A stretch of DNA of 64,000 nt from an uncultured Parabacteroides sp. (GTDB lineage Bacteria > Bacteroidota > Bacteroidia > Bacteroidales > Tannerellaceae): contig CAKUZF010000009.1 of assembly GCA_934718155.1 (NCBI GenBank), forward strand, positions 17,535 to 81,534, given 5' to 3'. The notes under the pieces are model-generated. The model ran no database searches and was not told where the DNA came from. It saw only the letters and a list, made by a program, of their open reading frames with translations. Below, in pieces: positions 17,412 to 26,074 of the stretch; position 1 is the first letter of the stretch, and each line of letters opens with the position of its first letter. Made by a program: the position numbers and the translations under genes.

Positions 17412-19445
17412 TTACTTTGTCCGAATATCGGAATTATCGATTCGCTCCACGTCCAAATTGTTGTCGAACGTTTTTCCGAAAGTATTACGTATGGAGAGCG
17501 TGAAGTTCATCATGTTATTGCGAGTCATGGCATGCTGATTGAAATTGGCTCCTCTCGTGTAGGTATGACGGGTGGCCGACCAGCCTCCTACATCCATGCA
17601 ATTAAGGCCAACAATCCATTTGCCATTCTTTAAGTTGGCGTTGGCCCCGACTCCCACCATCGGGCGGCTGTGGATCGTGCCTATAGGCAGGTACTCGCGG
17701 TTGTCGTGCGTCAGGTTGAGGTAGATCGAGAGGAAACGCTTGATCGTCATGCCCGCATTGACAAACGTAGAGAAAGCCCAGCCTCCATTCTCCTGAACGA
17801 CGCTCCGCGGGTCGGAAAAACGGAAATCCCTATGTGTGGGACCGACCGAGGCATTGAGATAAACGCCGGCCGGCAGGCTGCAATACCAGCCCATGCGAAG
17901 GCCACTGCTCCTGATCTTGCCTATGTTGTCGTAGGTGTAGATCAGCCGCTCCCCTTGCGGGATCATGACCAGGCCTATCACCTGCTTGTTTTGGTTGTGG
18001 AAACCGGTCAGCGAGAGCGTGCTGTTGCTCACGTTGCGGCTCAGGCGCAGCGAGAGGCTGTTGTTCAGCCCCGCCTCTAAGTCGGTGTTGCCGCATTGGA
18101 TGGTGAGGGGATCGATCTGCGTGTATGCCGGGTTGAGATCGTCCACGCCAGGGCGTGTAATCTTACGAGCGTAATTCAGGCGGATGTCGAGCAGCTCCGA
18201 ATTGGTATAGGTCAGCGAGGCTACCGGCAAGAAATGATGATCGTGTAAGACCGACTCGCCTATCGACTGCCGTGTCTGGTCGAACGACAGCGACCCGTAG
18301 AGCGAGACGTTGCCTATCGCGTAGCTGAGGGAGGCGTTGAGCGAATGCACTTGCTGCGAGGAGAGCCAGGCGCTTTCTACACCCGTCAGATAGCGACGGA
18401 ATATGGCCTTATAATCGAAAGCCATGTCGAGTGGATTCTCAAACAGGGATATCGCCCGCTTCTCGAAGAACAGCTCGCCGCTCCCCTCGTGTATTTTCGA
18501 GCGGGTGTCCGTATAGGAATTCAGGAAATCAGTGGCATAATTGAAATAGCGTCCTTTGGCGTCGAAGCGGCTGGTGCGCGAAAACTGGTGGCTGTAGTAG
18601 AGGTTGGCGTCATACTTCGTGATGTGCTCCCGGCTCTCGTAGCCAATCGGCTCCGCTTGGTCGCCCTTCGATAGCCGGCCTTGGTTCGCATGACGGAAAC
18701 GCACACGGTCGAAATCCAAGGAGGCCACCAGTTTGTCTTTGTCGTTGAAATCAAGACGGCTGCGCACAAAGGCATAATGCTGGCCGCCTCGTGTCTCTCG
18801 ATCGTTCTCTTGAAGTTCCTTCTCCGTGAGGTAGTCTCGTTCGATCACGCTGTGTATGTTCTGGTTGTTTTTCATGAAGGAGTAATAGCTGTTAACGGTC
18901 AATGGCCCGGCCTTGAAGGATAGCGACGGGTTTACGCCGAACAGCCCTAATCTTGCGGACGCAGATCCCTCAATCTCACCCATGTAGAAGCGCTCCTTTC
19001 GCTGTTTGCGGATGATGTTGACTACTCCTCCCGTGAACTCGGAGCCATAAATGGCCGATGGGTTCTCGATCACCTCGATGGATGCGATATCCTCCACGTT
19101 AAGATGATTCATCTCGTCAGTGCCCGCAGGCATGCCGTCGATGTACACCTTTGCTGCCTTATAGTTGTCGATGCGGATGTCTGCCCCGTTGACGGACAGG
19201 CTCGGTATCTGCTTAAGCACGTTCTCGGCGCGGGTCTGTGCCACGAACGCTGAAGGATCCACCTTGTAGATGATTTTATCCGCCTGCTTGATGATATTCC
19301 GCTGGGCGGTGACTGTGATATCCGAGAGGGCGACGGTCGTGTCGCTCACGAAAATGGTGTCTTGCTGTAGGAATTGAGCCAACAGAGGCGGGAGCCCTAA
19401 AGCAAGAAAGAGAATCATAAAAACACAACTTCTTTTTCTATTCAT
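17412..19445 (-). CDS. TonB-dependent receptor, outer-membrane beta-barrel family
   Basis: A 677-residue outer-membrane receptor. A signal peptide is followed directly by a plug domain ('SDITVTAQRNIIKQADKI', then 'NVLKQIPSLSVNGADIRI'). The N-terminal carboxypeptidase-like sandwich of SusC-type proteins is absent. The barrel is the OMP_b-brl_3 type and contains 'YARKITRPGVDDLNP'. No SusD partner is near. The first ten residues are identical to those of the beta-propeller lipoprotein at 28495-29661, and the coding DNA there is also shared. It is the last gene of the minus-strand island, with its own -7 element. Ligand unknown. Confidence 0.88.
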   Translation of the reverse strand: MNRKRSCVFMILFLALGLPPLLAQFLQQDTIFVSDTTVALSDITVTAQRNIIKQADKIIYKVDPSAFVAQTRAENVLKQIPSLSVNGADIRIDNYKAAKVYIDGMPAGTDEMNHLNVEDIASIEVIENPSAIYGSEFTGGVVNIIRKQRKERFYMGEIEGSASARLGLFGVNPSLSFKAGPLTVNSYYSFMKNNQNIHSVIERDYLTEKELQENDRETRGGQHYAFVRSRLDFNDKDKLVASLDFDRVRFRHANQGRLSKGDQAEPIGYESREHITKYDANLYYSHQFSRTSRFDAKGRYFNYATDFLNSYTDTRSKIHEGSGELFFEKRAISLFENPLDMAFDYKAIFRRYLTGVESAWLSSQQVHSLNASLSYAIGNVSLYGSLSFDQTRQSIGESVLHDHHFLPVASLTYTNSELLDIRLNYARKITRPGVDDLNPAYTQIDPLTIQCGNTDLEAGLNNSLSLRLSRNVSNSTLSLTGFHNQNKQVIGLVMIPQGERLIYTYDNIGKIRSSGLRMGWYCSLPAGVYLNASVGPTHRDFRFSDPRSVVQENGGWAFSTFVNAGMTIKRFLSIYLNLTHDNREYLPIGTIHSRPMVGVGANANLKNGKWIVGLNCMDVGGWSATRHTYTRGANFNQHAMTRNNMMNFTLSIRNTFGKTFDNNLDVERIDNSDIRTK

Positions 19446-19474
19446 GCTTTTTCACTTATACTAATTATTGGCCG

Positions 19475-19482
19475 CAAAAGTA
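19475..19482 (-). promoter_or_regulatory. -7 element of the TonB receptor
   Basis: TACTTTTG on the minus strand, 30 bp before the start codon. No -33 element at the expected spacing. Confidence 0.45.
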
Positions 19483-19600
19483 TGTATTAATTCCGGATCG
19501 ATCATCATCAGAGGGGTAGACAAATAAACAGAGACAAACCGTCGCACAGAACGATGTACTCGTCTATCTGTTAACAATTTACATGATCAAAAAGAGAGAA

Positions 19601-21349
19601 TCAAGGGTAGACATGCTTCCACAAAGAACAAATAAAAGCTTCTAAGTCGCCGCTATTTCCACAAGAATCGACTATGTGCATACGTTCTTTCAAACGATGC
19701 TTGCGCTTTTTTACAGAAAGTGCGTTTATATTGCACAAGGCCGCTATCTCCACGTTCTTCTGAATGCCCATACGGATGAGGCAGCACAGCTCAAGGTCGG
19801 ATTTTTTCAGGTCGGGATACTCCATGGTCAGGTTCGTGTAGAAGTTCGATTGGCTATAGTCCACCAACACGAAGAACTCCTTCCATTGCGCCTCCGTTAG
19901 CGGCTTTCTCTGTTTCGGGTCTCTCATCTGGCCGAGCAGGGTCTGCGAGGGTTGCAGCAGGCGTTCCAGTTCCGACTGTATAGAAATTAATTTCCTTTGA
20001 TATTCCTCTTTCTTTCGCACTATCGTCTCTTTCTCTCGTTCCAACTCCTGGTTTTTAGCAACCAATTGCTCGCTCTGCATTCGAGACTGCTCCCGCTCGA
20101 TTCGTTCCTTCTCCGCCTCCAGGTCATGCAGCTGAAGCAGCAACGATTTGATCTGACGTTCTTGCTCCAAAACAAACAAATTGTGATCACGCTGTTTTTT
20201 TTGCCAAACCACATAACCTAATAAAAAGCAACAAAACGATATTGTGATGATCCATATAACCTTTTGCGATGAGCGACGCTCCGATTCGGCCTGTTGGTAG
20301 TCCTTAATAGGAATAAAAGTTTTTCCTACGTCCGTGCCATGAATTGAGTCCGCATATAGTTCAGCTAATGCTGCATATTCAGTTTGCTCCTGTCTTAAAC
20401 CATATTCCTCATATAGATAGGACAGGGCTAAACATGCACTTTTTTTTGTATAAAGATTCCCTAATAGAACAGCCTGTTTCAAATAGGACACAGCTTGGAT
20501 TGTATCATCAATATGCCGATAAAAATCGCCAGCCGATAAACAAAAAGTCCCATTACACTTGAAGGTAGGCATAGCCTGTACGGCTTTTATAACAGAATCA
20601 GCCTTTGCGTACGCCTTTTGGTCACAATAAATACCTATAATTTCTTTCATTGCCATTTGAAGTGCGTCAGTGGCATTAACAGAAGATAAAGCTAACGCTA
20701 TGGCCATTTCATATTCTTTTTCTGCCGCAGACCAATTCTTTTCCAACGAATACACTCGTGCCAAATAGGCATGAGCGTAAGCAATAGAAGAGGTATCAAC
20801 CGTCGCAATGGCATAACGTAGAGACTCCTGATAATAAAACATAGCTTGATCAGCCTCGTTCTGATACGCATATCGTGTTCCTATACTCGAAGCAATCCTA
20901 AACAGCAGGAAATGGTCCTCGGAGTCCTTCCCGTAATCCAGCGCCTTTACCCAGCAGGCTACGGACTGGTCGTTCTCCCGCCAGTCCTCGTAGATGCGGC
21001 CTTGCAGGTAGAGGGCCTTGGCGTAATGGTGTCGGTTGTTGTGCTGCTCGTAGTATTCGGCCGAGAAGCGGATCAGCGTATCGGTGGTGTGCGTCAGGAA
21101 GCACTTGTCCATCGCTTCGGTCAGCAGCAGGTAATAGCGAGCCCGATCCTTGGCCGTATAATGCTGCGGCTCGGCATGCAGGGTGTCGAGCAGGGCCAGG
21201 GCGCTGTCGGGGTGTGGATCCATCAGGGCCTCCACCCGGTCGAAGTCTATGGCAGTGTGCTCTTGGCAGGCGGTGGCCACCAGACAGAGCAAGATAGTTA
21301 GGTAGCGCGCAATTGTGTTCATGTTTCTTTTCATTTTCACGTTGTTCAT
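19601..21349 (-). CDS. Membrane-anchored TPR regulator with C-terminal LuxR-like HTH (copy 1)
   Basis: A 582-residue protein, or 577 if the start at 21334 is used. It has a lipoprotein-like signal ('CLVATAC', Cys28), TPR-type helices to about residue 350, one transmembrane helix ('WIITISFCCFLLGYVVW', about 366-382), a long Glu/Arg-rich coiled coil (about 385-470) and a C-terminal helix-turn-helix ('LCCLIRMGIQKNVEIAALC'). This design is common in Bacteroidales and is thought to sense something outside the inner membrane and regulate nearby genes. It is 7 bp downstream of the AAA-ATPase gene. The first ~150 and last ~170 residues nearly match copy 2, while the middle differs strongly. Confidence 0.8.
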   Translation of the reverse strand: MNNVKMKRNMNTIARYLTILLCLVATACQEHTAIDFDRVEALMDPHPDSALALLDTLHAEPQHYTAKDRARYYLLLTEAMDKCFLTHTTDTLIRFSAEYYEQHNNRHHYAKALYLQGRIYEDWRENDQSVACWVKALDYGKDSEDHFLLFRIASSIGTRYAYQNEADQAMFYYQESLRYAIATVDTSSIAYAHAYLARVYSLEKNWSAAEKEYEMAIALALSSVNATDALQMAMKEIIGIYCDQKAYAKADSVIKAVQAMPTFKCNGTFCLSAGDFYRHIDDTIQAVSYLKQAVLLGNLYTKKSACLALSYLYEEYGLRQEQTEYAALAELYADSIHGTDVGKTFIPIKDYQQAESERRSSQKVIWIITISFCCFLLGYVVWQKKQRDHNLFVLEQERQIKSLLLQLHDLEAEKERIEREQSRMQSEQLVAKNQELEREKETIVRKKEEYQRKLISIQSELERLLQPSQTLLGQMRDPKQRKPLTEAQWKEFFVLVDYSQSNFYTNLTMEYPDLKKSDLELCCLIRMGIQKNVEIAALCNINALSVKKRKHRLKERMHIVDSCGNSGDLEAFICSLWKHVYP

Positions 21350-21356
21350 TTTAAGG

Positions 21357-22925
21357 TTATAAACGCTCGATCAGCCAGTCCTTCAGCGTGTGCCGCTCGC
21401 CGTCGAAGTTGATGCCCACCTTCACGATCGGGAGGCCGCTGAGGGCGAAGCGAGAGGGATAGTCCTTCAGGTCGATCTGAGCCATCGCCGCCTCGGCGCT
21501 CTTGTTCAGCTTCAGCTCGATAAGGTATAACGTGCTCTTCGTCTGCATCACCACGTCGACTCGCCCATTGGGCGTGCGCACCTCCACGTCCACATACATG
21601 CCGAAGAGGGAGAACAGGATGTAGAGCACCTGCTGGTAATGCCCCTCGTAGTGGGTGTTGTCTGTGTAGGGCACCGTGCTCAGGAACGTCTGCATCAGGC
21701 GCAACGCCTCGTCCATCTTCTCTTGGCGAATGGCGTCATACATCAGGCCAACGGTCGTAAGGCCAGCATCGGTCTGGCGGTGCAGGTAGCTCGGCAACAG
21801 GCTCTCCATCAACCCCGTGCGAATCTCACTGTTGGGAATATCCAGCAGGTAAAGCTGTGCGTAGGGATTATAGTCTTTGATGGTCAGGTAGCCGCTCTGA
21901 TAAAGCAGGGGGGCTATGTTCTCCATTCGCTCGGTCGGTGCATCGAAGCTGGAGGCCCTCATCCACATCCCTCCGATCTGGGTGGGAAGCGTATGGTACT
22001 TACGCAGCATCTCAATCAAGTAGGTGGGCGTGCCGCTGCCAAACCAATAGTCAATGAACTTACTGTCAACAAACGCGTTTAGCAAGCTAAAGGGATTGTA
22101 AACATCCGGCGAAGGCCAACAGAAGTGATAGCCATCGTATTTCTGCTTCAGCATTGAGATGGTCTCCTCGCGGCTTATGTTTAGCTTCTCCGCAAAGCGA
22201 TCAATGTAAGGTGATAGCGTGGTCAGCAGTTCCTCCTGCGTGATACCGCAAAGGGCGGCATAGGTATCATCCATACTGATGTTCTTGATGTTGTTCAGCT
22301 CGCTGAAGATGCTCAGCTGCGAGAATTTCGTGATGCCCGTCAGGAACACGAAGCGCAGATAGGGGTCGCAAGCCTTCAGTGGCGAGTAGAAGTTGCGCAT
22401 CACGTGGCGCAGCGCCTTCAGGTCGCGCTCCTCGTGCACCACGTCAAGCAAAGGTGCGTCGTATTCGTCGATCAGCACCACCACCTGCCGGCCCGTCTGC
22501 TGGTAGGCGGTTTGGATTAATCTCTTCAATCGGATGTTACTGTCGATAGCAGATTGCTCAATGCGATACATCTGTTCGTAAGTGGACAGTTGGTCCCCTA
22601 AGTAGCGTTCCAATGCCGCCTTCTCCATGTGCTTACCCAGGCTCATGTCGAACCGCAGCACCGGGTAGCAGGTCCACTCCCGCTCCAATCGCTCAATGGC
22701 CAGTCCTTTGAACAGTTCCTTGCGTCCTTGGAAGTAGGCCTCCAGGGTGGAGACCAGCAGCGACTTGCCGAAGCGGCGGGGACGATTCAAGAACACAGAA
22801 CGTGCGTCGCCATGCGTCAGCCGATAGACAAGGGCGGTCTTATCCACATACAAGTAATCCTCCTCTCGCAGTTTCGAGAAGGTCTGGATGCCCACCGGGC
22901 AACGTTGCAGTTGTTGTCGTTCCAT
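21357..22925 (-). CDS. AAA-ATPase with C-terminal PD-(D/E)XK nuclease domain
   Basis: 522 residues from the start at 22925 ('MERQQLQRCPVGIQTF'). An upstream start at 22976 is possible, but the collapsed paralogue at 24949-25050 keeps exactly this start. The N-terminal AAA_ATPase-like domain (PF09820 type) has the P-loop 'NRPRRFGKSLL' and Walker B 'VVLIDEYDAPLLDVV'. The C-terminal nuclease-like domain has 'NGRVDVVMQT' and 'LYLIELKLNKS' (Asp and ExK). The family is highly multiplied in Bacteroidales genomes and its role is unsettled; mobility and defence have both been proposed. It forms an operon with the TPR-HTH regulator. Confidence 0.85.
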   Translation of the reverse strand: MERQQLQRCPVGIQTFSKLREEDYLYVDKTALVYRLTHGDARSVFLNRPRRFGKSLLVSTLEAYFQGRKELFKGLAIERLEREWTCYPVLRFDMSLGKHMEKAALERYLGDQLSTYEQMYRIEQSAIDSNIRLKRLIQTAYQQTGRQVVVLIDEYDAPLLDVVHEERDLKALRHVMRNFYSPLKACDPYLRFVFLTGITKFSQLSIFSELNNIKNISMDDTYAALCGITQEELLTTLSPYIDRFAEKLNISREETISMLKQKYDGYHFCWPSPDVYNPFSLLNAFVDSKFIDYWFGSGTPTYLIEMLRKYHTLPTQIGGMWMRASSFDAPTERMENIAPLLYQSGYLTIKDYNPYAQLYLLDIPNSEIRTGLMESLLPSYLHRQTDAGLTTVGLMYDAIRQEKMDEALRLMQTFLSTVPYTDNTHYEGHYQQVLYILFSLFGMYVDVEVRTPNGRVDVVMQTKSTLYLIELKLNKSAEAAMAQIDLKDYPSRFALSGLPIVKVGINFDGERHTLKDWLIERL

Positions 22926-23043
22926 GATCGATCGATTTATTTTGTTATTGCTGCGAAGATAAGCATTTTTATCCATATGTATTTACTATTTCAACGTAGC
23001 TATAACCAAGATCGGATTCATCTCTTTTCTAAGTCATCCCTTC

Positions 23044-23145
23044 TCAGTACCACTTTTAGTACCTCTTAGCTGGTACTGGAGTTTCATACGGGTGGTACTG
23101 GAGTTTCAGTTAGCTGACACTGCAGTAATACTTAGGTGGTACTGA
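23044..23145. repeat. 102-bp dispersed repeat with terminal inverted repeats (copy 1)
   Basis: It begins TCAGTACCAC and ends GTGGTACTGA, a perfect 10-bp terminal inverted repeat. Inside, GGTACTGGAGTTTCA occurs twice, 22 bp apart. A second copy of identical length lies at 63575-63676, with about ten mismatches. It sits between the ATPase promoter region and the 3' end of TPR regulator copy 2. Confidence 0.8.
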
Positions 23146-23212
23146 CAAGATACTTTGAAGGCATGGATTAGGCACTCCAATCGAGTGTTCCTTCCAAGAC
23201 CGGACCTTTCAT

Positions 23213-24925
23213 TCACAAAGAGCCAATAAAAGCCTCTAAGTCGCCATTGTTTCCACACGATTCCGCAATTTGCAGGCGTTCCTTCAGCCGCTGCTTGCGC
23301 TTTTTCACGGCATCGATGGAGATGCCACACAGGGCCGCTATCTCCTCGTTCCTCTGAATGCCCATACGGATGAGGCAGCACAGCTCAAGGTCGGATTTCT
23401 TCAGGGCGGGATACTCCATGGTCAGGTTCGTGTAGAAGTTCGATTGGCTATAGTCCACCAACACGAAGAACTCCTTCCATTGTGCCTCCGTTAGCGGCCT
23501 CCTCTGTTTCGGGTCTCTCATCTGGCCGAGCAGGGCCTGCGAGGGTTGCAGCAGGCGTTCCAGCTCCGACTGTATAGAAGCCAATTTCCTTTGATACTCC
23601 TCTTTCTTCCGCTCGATGTCTGCCCTCAACAGCTCTAATTCTTGGGCCTGAGCGGCCAGGTTTTCGCTCTGCATTCGAGACTGCTCCTGCTCGATTCGCT
23701 CCTTCTCTGCTTCCAGGTCGTGCAGCAGAAGCAGCAACGATTTGATCTGACGCTCCTGCTCGGCGGCAAAGGCATCTTGCGCCCGTTTCCTTCGTTGCCA
23801 TGCAACAAGAATGAGGAGGAAAAGCACAAGCAACAAGGCGGCGATCCTTCTCGCCGTCTGAATGGATGCCTGATCTTGCTCTTTTTTGAAATTCACTTCG
23901 GGTGAAAACTGTTTAGAGACCTCTTTGGCTCGAATGGAATCGACATAGCTATGATATAAATCATCGTAGTGCAAGGCCAATTGGGGCTGACCAAAACTAT
24001 CGTATAAATAAGATAGCGATTTGCATGCTACTTTTTTTGTATATAGATTTCCTTCCATAGTGAGGGCTTGCTGCAGAAAAGGCACCGCACGGGCCGTATC
24101 TTTTTTGTGCCGGTAATAATTACCAACACACAAATAATAGGGCGCATTTTTCTCGAAATTCGGATCCGCATTCAATACCGTAATGATGGAATCCGCCTTC
24201 TCATAAAGATGATAATTGTTACAAATACCAATATATTCTTGCAAGATCTTATGGCGCGATCCTTTTCTCTTGGCTTTCTGGGAAATGGCCAATCCCTTCT
24301 CATACCAGATTGAAGCATTTGCCCAGTCTTTCTTCATGCCATATACACGTCCTATATAGGAATGCCCCAAGGCAATCAGGCCGCTGTCTTGCGTCTTGAC
24401 CGCATAGCGAAGCGTCTCTTTGTAAAGATCCATCGCACGATCCGCTATGCCATGATAGGCATACATGGTTGCCAACTGACAGGCGATGCGATAGAGCAGG
24501 TAATGGTCTTCGGAGTCCTTCCCGTAATCCAGAGCCTTTACCCAGCAGGCTACGGACTGCTCGTTCTCCCGCCAGTCCTCGTAGATGCGGCCTTGCAGGT
24601 AGAGGGCCTTGGCATAATGATGTCGGTCGTTGTGCTGCTCGTAGTATTCGGCCGAGAAGCGGATCAGCGTATCGGTGGTGTGCGTCAGGAAGCACTTGTC
24701 TTTCGCCTCAGTCAGCAGCAGGTAATAGCGGGCACGATCCTTGGCCGTATAATGCTGCGGCTCGGCATGCAGGGTGTCGAGCAGGGCCAGGGCGCTGTCG
24801 GGATGTGGATCCATCAGGGCCTCCACCCGGTCGAAGTCTATGGCAGTGTGCTCTTGGCAGGCGGTGGCCACCAGGCAGAGCAAGACGGTTAGGCAGCACG
24901 CAATGGCGTTCATGGTATTTCTCAT
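23213..24925 (-). CDS. Membrane-anchored TPR regulator with C-terminal LuxR-like HTH (copy 2)
   Basis: 570 residues from the start at 24925 ('MRNTMNAIACC'). The start at 24982 would overlap the preceding remnant gene and add an unrelated 19-residue N-terminus. Architecture matches copy 1: lipobox 'LVATAC', TPR helices, a transmembrane helix near 'IAALLLVLFLLILVAWQ', coiled coil, and HTH 'LCCLIRMGIQRNEEIAALC'. The ends are almost identical to copy 1 at DNA level; the central TPR region is not. The ATPase gene that should precede it is reduced to 33 codons. It is probably a paralogue with altered sensing specificity. Confidence 0.8.
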   Translation of the reverse strand: MRNTMNAIACCLTVLLCLVATACQEHTAIDFDRVEALMDPHPDSALALLDTLHAEPQHYTAKDRARYYLLLTEAKDKCFLTHTTDTLIRFSAEYYEQHNDRHHYAKALYLQGRIYEDWRENEQSVACWVKALDYGKDSEDHYLLYRIACQLATMYAYHGIADRAMDLYKETLRYAVKTQDSGLIALGHSYIGRVYGMKKDWANASIWYEKGLAISQKAKRKGSRHKILQEYIGICNNYHLYEKADSIITVLNADPNFEKNAPYYLCVGNYYRHKKDTARAVPFLQQALTMEGNLYTKKVACKSLSYLYDSFGQPQLALHYDDLYHSYVDSIRAKEVSKQFSPEVNFKKEQDQASIQTARRIAALLLVLFLLILVAWQRRKRAQDAFAAEQERQIKSLLLLLHDLEAEKERIEQEQSRMQSENLAAQAQELELLRADIERKKEEYQRKLASIQSELERLLQPSQALLGQMRDPKQRRPLTEAQWKEFFVLVDYSQSNFYTNLTMEYPALKKSDLELCCLIRMGIQRNEEIAALCGISIDAVKKRKQRLKERLQIAESCGNNGDLEAFIGSL

Positions 24926-24948
24926 TTCCTCGTTGTCTGTTTTAGGGA

Positions 24949-25050
24949 TTACATGCGCTCGATCAGCCCGTAGCGTCCCCACTCCTTCTCACACCGTTTC
25001 GAGAAGGTCTGGATGCCCACCGGGCAACGTGGCAGCTGCTGTCGTTCCAT
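24949..25050 (-). pseudogene. Collapsed AAA-ATPase/nuclease gene: start joined in frame to stop
   Basis: An open frame of 33 codons. It starts like the full ATPase at 22925 ('MERQQLPRCPVGIQTFSK') and ends like it ('GLIERM' versus 'WLIERL'). About 490 central codons are missing, with a short unrelated joint. The untranslated DNA upstream (GAAGATAAGCATTTTTATCC) also matches that of the intact gene. It precedes TPR copy 2 at the position the full ATPase holds before TPR copy 1. Confidence 0.8.
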
Positions 25051-25104
25051 GATCAATCGCTTTATTTTGTTATTGCTGGCGAAGATAAGCATTTTTATCC
25101 ACTT

Positions 25105-25257
25105 TCAGTCAAACGTATTACTTTGCCAAGTAATACTATAATACTTTTTGTAAGCACTCGTTTTCGTTTTCAAACGCCCCGGTTTATCACTCTGGCAAGA
25201 CGTTGCTGCCGAAAGCGAGAGAAGGATAAGGGAAAGCGTGTGAATCGTTTTATACAT
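25105..25257 (-). pseudogene. Truncated beta-propeller lipoprotein (signal peptide only)
   Basis: A 50-codon frame beginning 'MYKTIHTLSLILLSLSAATS' followed by Cys and 'QSDKPG'. It closely matches the start of the intact lipoprotein at 29686-30894 and diverges after about residue 31. It follows a copy of the same HTH gene that precedes the intact lipoprotein, so the pair is a partial duplication. Whether a 50-residue lipopeptide is made is unknown. Confidence 0.7.
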
Positions 25258-25270
25258 AAAGTTTTTTCAT

Positions 25271-25726
25271 TTATATGTTGTGAATAAACTGCAAAACCCA
25301 TGTGATGGTCGGAAGCCCCTTTTCGATAATGCGACTGCGCAACCGCTGCTTATACTTAGCGATTGATTGGGGCGCCACACCCAGCATGTCGCCCAGCTCT
25401 TTATTGCTGTCAAAGCCCAAACGGATCAGCAGGCAAAGCTGATATTGCGTGCCGGTCAGGTTCTTGACGGCGGCACGCAGGCGTCGCTCGAAGCCGGGAT
25501 GCAGCAACTCGATCAACCGGCGTTCATCGGTCACCACCTCCACCATCGCTTGCATGCCCTGTCGCAAAGGTAACTCTTTATAGAAATCGTGTTGTATAAG
25601 GCAAGAGAAGGTTCTCATCCATTCCTTCAAACGGAAAACGTTCTTCATCATTTGTTTGGATTTCCAATCTGTTATGAATATAGTAGAGGATATGGACCAA
25701 TTGAGGTGGGAAATAGGTTGATTCAA
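25271..25726 (-). pseudogene. HTH regulator fragment (partial duplicate)
   Basis: A 151-codon frame of which only about the last 90 residues align with the HTH protein at 30895-31383. Shared blocks include 'LLIRLGF', 'NKELGDMLGVAPQSIAKYKQ' and 'ITWV.QFI.N'. The N-terminal coiled coil of the intact paralogue is missing. Instead the first ~50 codons overlap the 3' end of the LanC-like gene in another frame, so they are probably not native. A shorter product from an internal Met (25555 or 25546) could still bind DNA. Confidence 0.6.
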
Positions 25727-26069
25727 TCTTAGAGAAAGCTATTTGTTTGAACAATAAGTCATCAATTTCACCTAACAGTTTATTGGCATCACCGGCAACA
25801 AACTTTTGGCGAATTAGGTAATCTAACCCTAATGCGATTCCGCATAAGCCTTCTTCAACGGATAAGTCAGAGTCGATGGATAGATCGTGTTCCAAGAGAT
25901 CTTCCAATAAATGCTCCGCACGGTCTTTATAATTTGTATCATTTGTGTAACTCCACAAATGATACAAATAAATAATCAGCCCCATTTTACCATGTGCCAA
26001 TCCATAGGGGTAATCGATCAACGGGGTATTGAACAAACGTTGATTCAATTGTTTTAATGATATTAGCAT
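25578..26069 (-). pseudogene. Truncated LanC-like lanthionine synthetase
   Basis: A 163-residue N-terminal part of a LanC-type alpha/alpha toroid. 'YGLAHGKMGLIIYLYHL' (about 21-37) and 'EEGLCGIALGLDYLI' (about 75-89) match the first two glycine-rich LanC repeats. LanC cyclases are about 400 residues, and the zinc ligands (Cys, Cys, His) lie in the C-terminal half, which is absent. The frame ends where the duplicated HTH fragment begins. It starts 5 bp after a beta-propeller gene, so it belonged to the same operon. No lantibiotic dehydratase or precursor peptide gene was recognised nearby. Confidence 0.65.
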
Positions 26070-26074
26070 GAACT

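Noticed and set aside
25578..25726. N-terminal 50 codons of the HTH fragment as a real domain
   Set aside because: They overlap the LanC-like coding frame, whose protein is family-like, and do not match the intact HTH paralogue.
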